The notes under the pieces were generated by a model. It ran no database searches. It worked only from the letters and a program-made list of their open reading frames with translations, and was not told the DNA's origin. The position numbers and the translations under genes were made by a program. From NCBI GenBank assembly GCA_002408065.1, contig DHQI01000096.1, forward strand, positions 51,111-96,933: DNA of 45,823 bases. The letters are read 5' to 3'. Of this stretch, positions 42,169 to 45,823 are shown piece after piece (position 1 is the stretch's first letter; the number at the start of each line of letters is the position of its first letter). Origin of the DNA: Bacteroidales bacterium UBA5342. GTDB lineage: Bacteria; Bacteroidota; Bacteroidia; Bacteroidales; UBA5342.

Positions 42169-42654
42169 ATGGAAGGAAATATAACCATCAAGCTTCAACA
42201 GAAAAGCATTGATAAAATAAAGGAAATATGTGCTGCTTTTGATAACGACAGTGGCGAATTGATTAACGTGTTACACAAAACGCAAGAGCACTTTGGCTAT
42301 TTGCCTGCAGAGGTTCAGGAGCTGGTAGCTTCTGAGTTAAACTGCTCTGTGGCAAAAGTGTATGGTGTTGTTACATTCTATTCTTTCTTTACGATGATAC
42401 CGAAAGGGGAATTCCCGATCTCGGTATGTACCGGTACTGCGTGTTATGTGCGTGGGGCTGACAAGGTAGTGGAAGAAATTGTAAAAGAACTTGGCATTAA
42501 AGTGGGAGAAACTACTGCTGATGGTAAATTTTCACTTAGCTGCTTGCGCTGTGTAGGAGCTTGTGGTTTGGCTCCGGTAGTTATGGTAGGTGATCGTACT
42601 TATGGGCGTGTGGCTCCGGAAAAAGTAAAAGAGATACTGGCAGAGTACAAGTAA
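42169..42654 (+). CDS. hydC: HydC/NuoE-like 2Fe-2S subunit of [FeFe]-hydrogenase
   Basis: A 161-residue thioredoxin-fold subunit. A helical N-terminus ('LINVLHKTQEHFGYLPAEVQEL' in parts) precedes the 2Fe-2S site, with cysteines in 'VCTGTACYVRGA' and 'LSCLRCVGACGLAPVV'. It pairs with hydB as NuoE pairs with NuoF. Unusually it is the last gene, after hydA; many hyd operons place it first. A 163-nt gap with repeat copy B precedes it, so its translation may be tuned separately. A strong terminator follows. Confidence 0.93.
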   Translation: MEGNITIKLQQKSIDKIKEICAAFDNDSGELINVLHKTQEHFGYLPAEVQELVASELNCSVAKVYGVVTFYSFFTMIPKGEFPISVCTGTACYVRGADKVVEEIVKELGIKVGETTADGKFSLSCLRCVGACGLAPVVMVGDRTYGRVAPEKVKEILAEYK

Positions 42655-42673
42655 AATTGAACGATTAATTTAT

Positions 42674-42709
42674 AAAAAAACGCAGGGCTTGGGTCTTGCG
42701 TTTTTTTTT
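42674..42709 (+). terminator. Terminator of the hydrogenase operon
   Basis: ACGCAGGGC (42680-42688) pairs with GTCTTGCGT (42693-42701) with two G-T pairs, preceded by A and followed by a run of T. Confidence 0.8.
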
Positions 42710-42836
42710 GTTGTAGAAAAAGCTTTCGACTGATAATTAAAAACGTGAGGTACTGTCTTATAAGGGTATCCATGATTGTACCAGCTCCCCCTCAGAACTT
42801 ATGCTTGTTCCAAACGATTAGTTTTGTCAAAACATT

Positions 42837-42872
42837 AAAAAGGCGCCCCGTTCGCTTACAGGTACGCCTTTT
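42837..42872 (-). terminator. Probable terminator of the peroxiredoxin gene
   Basis: AAAAGGCG (42838-42845) and CGCCTTTT (42865-42872) form an 8-bp stem with a 19-nt loop. On the minus strand it is followed by TTTTTAATG. It lies between convergent hydC and the peroxiredoxin gene; 42710-42836 shows nothing else. Confidence 0.6.
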
Positions 42873-42943
42873 CTCAACTTAACCAATATATAAATAAACC
42901 TAAACTACTTATATCTTTTTATGTGTGAAACATCGTGTTTTGA

Positions 42944-43579
42944 CTAATGTTTCGACAGGTAATCAGCTACGCCATCAGCATCAGCTTTCATCGCCTCGTC
43001 ACCTTCTTTCCAGTTGGCCGGACAAACCTCGCCATACTCCTCAAAGTGGTGTAGTGCATCTACCATACGCAAGGCTTCGTCTACACTACGTCCCAGAGGT
43101 AAATCATTGATGACCGAGTGACGTATTTTACCTTCTTTGTCTATCAGGAACAATCCACGGTAAGCTACTGCATCTCCGGTAAATGTTTCTTGGCCTGTTT
43201 CTTCATCGATACCATATTCGCCGGCTAATACGCCATAGTTGGCGGCAATGGTTTTTGACAGGTCGGCTACTACCGGATATTTTACACCTTTGATGCCGCC
43301 TTTATTCTTGTCTAGGTTCAGCCACGCAAAGTGAGAGAACTCAGAGTCGATAGAGCAAGCCACCACTGCCACATCGCGTTTTTCAAATTCTGTGAGTTTT
43401 TCCTGAAAAGCCAGGAGCTCGGTGGGGCATACAAAAGTAAAATCAAGGGGGTAGAAGAAGAATACCACATCCTTCTTTCCGATATATTGTTGTAATGAGA
43501 AATTTTCTACTATTTCGTGTCCGTTAACTACGGCAGTGGCACTAAAAACCGGTGCCTTTTTCCCAATTAATGTCTCCAT
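42944..43579 (-). CDS. Typical 2-Cys peroxiredoxin (AhpC/Prx1)
   Basis: A 211-residue thiol peroxidase that reduces H2O2 and organic peroxides. The peroxidatic Cys51 is in 'DFTFVCPTELLAF', the catalytic Thr two residues from it, and the resolving Cys about 186 in 'EVCPANWKEG'. 'HFAWLNLDKNKGGI' and 'YGIDEETGQETFTGDAVAYRGLFLID' (in parts) are typical of the Prx1 group. No AhpF or thioredoxin reductase gene is adjacent, so thioredoxin is the probable reductant. It protects an oxygen-sensitive metabolism such as that of the neighbouring hydrogenase (inference). Confidence 0.94.
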   Translation of the reverse strand: METLIGKKAPVFSATAVVNGHEIVENFSLQQYIGKKDVVFFFYPLDFTFVCPTELLAFQEKLTEFEKRDVAVVACSIDSEFSHFAWLNLDKNKGGIKGVKYPVVADLSKTIAANYGVLAGEYGIDEETGQETFTGDAVAYRGLFLIDKEGKIRHSVINDLPLGRSVDEALRMVDALHHFEEYGEVCPANWKEGDEAMKADADGVADYLSKH

Positions 43580-43688
43580 ATTGTTTTGTAATTGTTTTAA
43601 ATTGTTATTATTCGTGTTGGAATTTGTAATAAAAACAAAAACAAAGTAAAAAGGTTCAGTGTGGGGTTAAAAATTTTTAGTAAAATAG

Positions 43689-43721
43689 AAAAGGTGACTT
43701 CTATACCAGAAATCACCTTTT
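43689..43721 (-). terminator. Terminator of the TonB/plug protein gene
   Basis: AAAAGGTGA (43689-43697) and TCACCTTTT (43713-43721) are perfect 9-bp arms with a further TTC/GAA pair inside. On the minus strand a TTTTCTATTTT tail follows, between this gene and the peroxiredoxin gene. Confidence 0.75.
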
Positions 43722-43773
43722 GTTTGTGTGCTCATACTTCTTGTTCACCACTGGTGAATCTCAGATTGTTTCA

Positions 43774-44361
43774 TTATTTTGTTTCAATCATAATTAAACC
43801 ATCCTTAGCGCGCATGCCATACAGGTCTATTGCTTTTTGTCCTTTGACGACGCGTATCTTTTTGATGTCTTCAGGGTTTATATTTGAATTTTCCTGCAAT
43901 ATTTTATCATTGACCACATAGAGCGGATTTTTAACCTCGTTGTTTGTTGTCATTACCGGCGTGGGGTTGGTTGCCACCACTTTACTGCCGTTCAGTACAA
44001 ACGGTACTTGAAATTGGAGTTTGACAGCTACATCTTGTCCGCCTTTTTGTGCCGGAGAGTAAAACGGCATTAGTGATGCCAGCCTTAAAGCTTCTTGATC
44101 CAAGGCTGTAGAAACACCGTTTTTTACCTTTGGATTTATCACCATACCGGTAGAGTCTACGGTGTATTCTATTATTACCGTGCCTTGTACGCCGGCATCG
44201 TGTTCTGCTTTAGGATATTGTTGGTAATATTTCAAAAACTCGGCGGAGTTCATTTTTCCTTTGGCAAATACCGGAGCTTTGTCTACTTCCGGAAGTTGGT
44301 ATACCTGTGCTTGCAATCCTAATGCTAACAGCAAGGTTAATAGTAGTGTTGAAGTTTTCAT
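43774..44361 (-). CDS. Secreted TonB-C-domain protein with a receptor-plug-like tail
   Basis: A 195-residue protein with a signal peptide (first 18 residues, 'LLLALGLQAQ'). Residues about 30-125 form a TonB C-terminal-type domain ('GTVIIEYTVDSTGMVINPKVKNG' in parts, 'DQEALRLASLMPFYSPAQKGGQ' in parts, 'VAVKLQFQVPF'). The last about 45 residues resemble the end of the TonB-dependent receptor plug: 'INPEDIKKIRVVKG' and 'LYGMRAKDGLIMIETK'. It has no membrane anchor and no proline-rich spacer, so it is not a working TonB by itself. A periplasmic role linked to TonB systems is inferred. Monocistronic. Confidence 0.8.
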   Translation of the reverse strand: MKTSTLLLTLLLALGLQAQVYQLPEVDKAPVFAKGKMNSAEFLKYYQQYPKAEHDAGVQGTVIIEYTVDSTGMVINPKVKNGVSTALDQEALRLASLMPFYSPAQKGGQDVAVKLQFQVPFVLNGSKVVATNPTPVMTTNNEVKNPLYVVNDKILQENSNINPEDIKKIRVVKGQKAIDLYGMRAKDGLIMIETK

Positions 44362-44508
44362 AATCTTACGTTTTTAATGTTGGACTTCAAGTTAGTTGAG
44401 CTGTTTAATTCAAATACTGCGCCAAAAGAAAAAAATGAGTAAATGTGATAATGATAAATGTGTAAATGGAATGACGATTCAAAATTGTTTATTCAAAATT
44501 GGGTATCG

Positions 44509-44763
44509 TCATTGGTTTAAATTTTCTTTAATTATTATAATACTTACCGTAATCGGGTTAGCGATTCCAATAACTAATGACAGAATTTTTGCTAAACCAA
44601 TAAAAACGTGAATTGCCAGTTCGTCTCTTGGCTGAGCATATTGCGTTTTGCTAAGAAAAGCAGCGAGCTCTGATGATGTGTTGAGATATGAAAGCAGAAA
44701 TAGAGAAAGAATACTAATGATAAGCAATCCTATTATAATTAGTATTCTTTTTTTATTTTTCAT
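44509..44763 (-). CDS. Small two-helix membrane protein, unknown function
   Basis: An 84-residue frame starting MKNKKRILIIIGLLIISI. It has two predicted membrane segments (about residues 6-24 and 53-77) separated by a short hydrophilic stretch 'KTQYAQPRDELAIH'. I do not recognise a family. An AGG lies just before the ATG at 44763 as a weak ribosome site; the frame is open to 44826, but that extension is Cys/Arg-rich and unlikely. It lies 71 nt after the pseudouridine synthase gene on the same strand. A competing small frame on the plus strand (44435-44611) overlaps its 3' half; at most one is real. Confidence 0.4.
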   Translation of the reverse strand: MKNKKRILIIIGLLIISILSLFLLSYLNTSSELAAFLSKTQYAQPRDELAIHVFIGLAKILSLVIGIANPITVSIIIIKENLNQ

Positions 44764-44834
44764 CCTACGCAAATTACTCGCTTTCCGATAGCTCCACCTC
44801 GCACAGTCGCACAGTCTCATAGTCACCCCGTCTT

Positions 44835-45521
44835 TTAAACAGATTGCATAAACTCATTCCACAGTGTCTCATCCGGAGGCGTAGCGGTGATGGTTAGTGG
44901 TTCTTTTTTTACCGGATGTTCAAAATAGATGGAGCGGGAATGTAAGGAAATACCGCCATCGTTATTCGAACGTTTTGCGCCGTATTTCAGGTCGCCTTTG
45001 ATATGACAACCGATGCGGGCCAGCTGTGCGCGTATCTGATGATGGCGCCCGGTCTCTAAGTCTATCTCCAGCATATGATAATTGGTAAAACTCACTAAGA
45101 GCTGATAGTTAAGAATGGCCTTTTTAGCGCTGCCTTTTTCCTTGTCAAATACGTTAGAGCGGTTCTTTTCCTGATTTTTCTTAATGTAATGAACCAGTTT
45201 CCCTGATTCCATATCCGGACGTTTATCTACTATAGCCCAGTATGTTTTTTTGATGGTTTTATCCTGAAACATTTTATTGAGGCGCGTTAGAGCTTTTGAG
45301 GTGCGGGCAAACAGCACCACGCCGCTCACCGGGCGGTCGATACGGTGTACAATGCCCAGAAAGACATCCCCCGGCTTGTTATATTTCTTCTTAATGTAAG
45401 CTTTTACATCATCGGCCAGAGTTTTGTCACCGGTTGAATCGCCTTGCACCAAATCACCGGCTCGTTTATTCACGGCTATGATGTGGTTGTCTTCGTATAA
45501 TACTTCTATGTTATTTCTCAT
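44835..45521 (-). CDS. RluA-family pseudouridine synthase
   Basis: A 228-residue RNA-modifying enzyme that turns uridine into pseudouridine in rRNA or tRNA. The catalytic Asp62 is in 'LGIVHRIDRPVSGVVLFARTSKA' (read in parts). 'LETGRHHQIRAQLARIGCHIKGDLKYG' (in parts) and 'ISLHSRSIYFEHPV' are the other conserved blocks. It has no S4 domain, so it is a short RluA/TruC-type. The target site cannot be assigned. It lies between the small membrane protein and purN on the minus strand. Confidence 0.9.
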   Translation of the reverse strand: MRNNIEVLYEDNHIIAVNKRAGDLVQGDSTGDKTLADDVKAYIKKKYNKPGDVFLGIVHRIDRPVSGVVLFARTSKALTRLNKMFQDKTIKKTYWAIVDKRPDMESGKLVHYIKKNQEKNRSNVFDKEKGSAKKAILNYQLLVSFTNYHMLEIDLETGRHHQIRAQLARIGCHIKGDLKYGAKRSNNDGGISLHSRSIYFEHPVKKEPLTITATPPDETLWNEFMQSV

Positions 45522-45599
45522 TATTCTGTTTTGTCTGTTTTTATCTTATATGATGTTTTTCGTACACCAGAGCGCTTGTTTTAAGGTAGGGCTGCAAAA

Positions 45600-45823
45600 T
45601 CAATTCAATTTTTCTAAAACACCCTCTATCACTTTAGGGTAATGTTTTATTTCCAAGGCTCTTACTTTGCGCTCTACATCTTCTGCCGTATCCGTAGATA
45701 ATACCTCGCATTTAGCCTGGAATAATACTTTACCATCGTCTATTTTTTCATTGATGTAATGAATTGTAATGCCCGATTCTTTTTCGCCCGCTGCTACTAC
45801 AGCTTCGTGTACATGGTGGCCGT
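45600..45823 (-). CDS. purN: Phosphoribosylglycinamide formyltransferase, C-terminal part (partial)
   Basis: A frame open to the right window edge, ending at TGA 45600-45602. The 74 visible residues begin 'GHHVHEAVVAAGEKESGITIHYINE' (in parts), with the conserved His of the active-site region, and continue 'DDGKVLFQAKCEVL' and 'VRALEIKHYPKVIEGVLE'. This is the end of the 10-formyl-THF-dependent GAR transformylase of purine synthesis. The catalytic Asn-His-Asp core is partly beyond the window. The gene is upstream of and co-directional with the pseudouridine synthase, with 78 nt between them. Confidence 0.85.
   Translation of the reverse strand, partial: GHHVHEAVVAAGEKESGITIHYINEKIDDGKVLFQAKCEVLSTDTAEDVERKVRALEIKHYPKVIEGVLEKLN

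Noticed and set aside
44435..44611. Plus-strand 58-residue frame (MSKCDNDKCVNG) with one membrane helix
   Set aside because: It overlaps the minus-strand two-helix frame and has no clear promoter. I kept the minus-strand option only at low confidence, and this one may still be the real one.

Overview
The window looks like a chromosomal segment of an anaerobic or fermentative member of the Bacteroidota (Bacteroidales/Marinilabiliales-like; inference). The basis is the recurrent TAnnTTTG -7 promoter element with very short leaders, lipoproteins and families typical of the phylum (DUF4837, LptC lipoprotein, TonB/plug-motif protein, fused E1 alpha-beta dehydrogenase), and an NAD-linked multisubunit [FeFe]-hydrogenase. 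No phage, plasmid, IS transposase, rRNA or CRISPR array was seen.

Layout. 1-8.4 kb: end of a family 2 glycosyltransferase, metX, a soluble hybrid histidine kinase, a ComEA-like helix-hairpin-helix protein, coaX-TPR protein-lptC, and an aminotransferase. 8.6-13.5 kb: HIT protein, a DUF4837 lipoprotein broken by one in-frame TGA, folP, ppk1 and tRNA-Ser(GGA). 13.8-28.4 kb: an acyl-CoA synthetase, a lipoate ligase, a GntR/UTRA regulator and, divergently, a long + strand cluster: fructose-6-phosphate-aldolase-like enzyme, E2 with two lipoyl domains, E3, fused E1, PHP-domain protein, SDR dehydrogenase, HAD phosphatase and a SorE-like zinc dehydrogenase. 28.5-37.7 kb: rhodanese, cold-shock-domain protein with a long leader, a 43-residue rubredoxin-like protein, rsmI, an acidic protein joined to trpB by an A10 tract, a cyclophilin, a 5'-nucleotidase lipoprotein, an AI-2E family permease, rfaE2 and panD. 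37.9-42.7 kb: the hydrogenase operon (2Fe-2S protein, hydB, hydA, hydC). 42.9-45.8 kb: peroxiredoxin, TonB/plug protein, a small membrane protein, an RluA-family pseudouridine synthase and the 3' part of purN.

How genes fit together. The 17.4-28.4 kb cluster is the best candidate for an undescribed system. Two polyol/ketose-phosphate-type dehydrogenases, an FSA-type aldolase (dihydroxyacetone-forming in the known family), two phosphatase-type proteins and a lipoyl-dependent dehydrogenase with an unusual thiamine site lie behind one GntR-type regulator. HutC-like GTATAC sites are present at both divergent promoters, and a lipoate ligase lies next door. Substrate and product cannot be read from the sequence.

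A second theme is intergenic structure: a dispersed structured repeat (two copies, about 84% identical by hand count), 5'-terminal mRNA hairpins, an overlapping-hairpin leader before E1, dyads at the ppk and hydrogenase promoters, abutting hairpins at 33.9-34.1 kb, and many short near-palindromic spacers. Everything was read by eye; no alignment, folding or database search was run.
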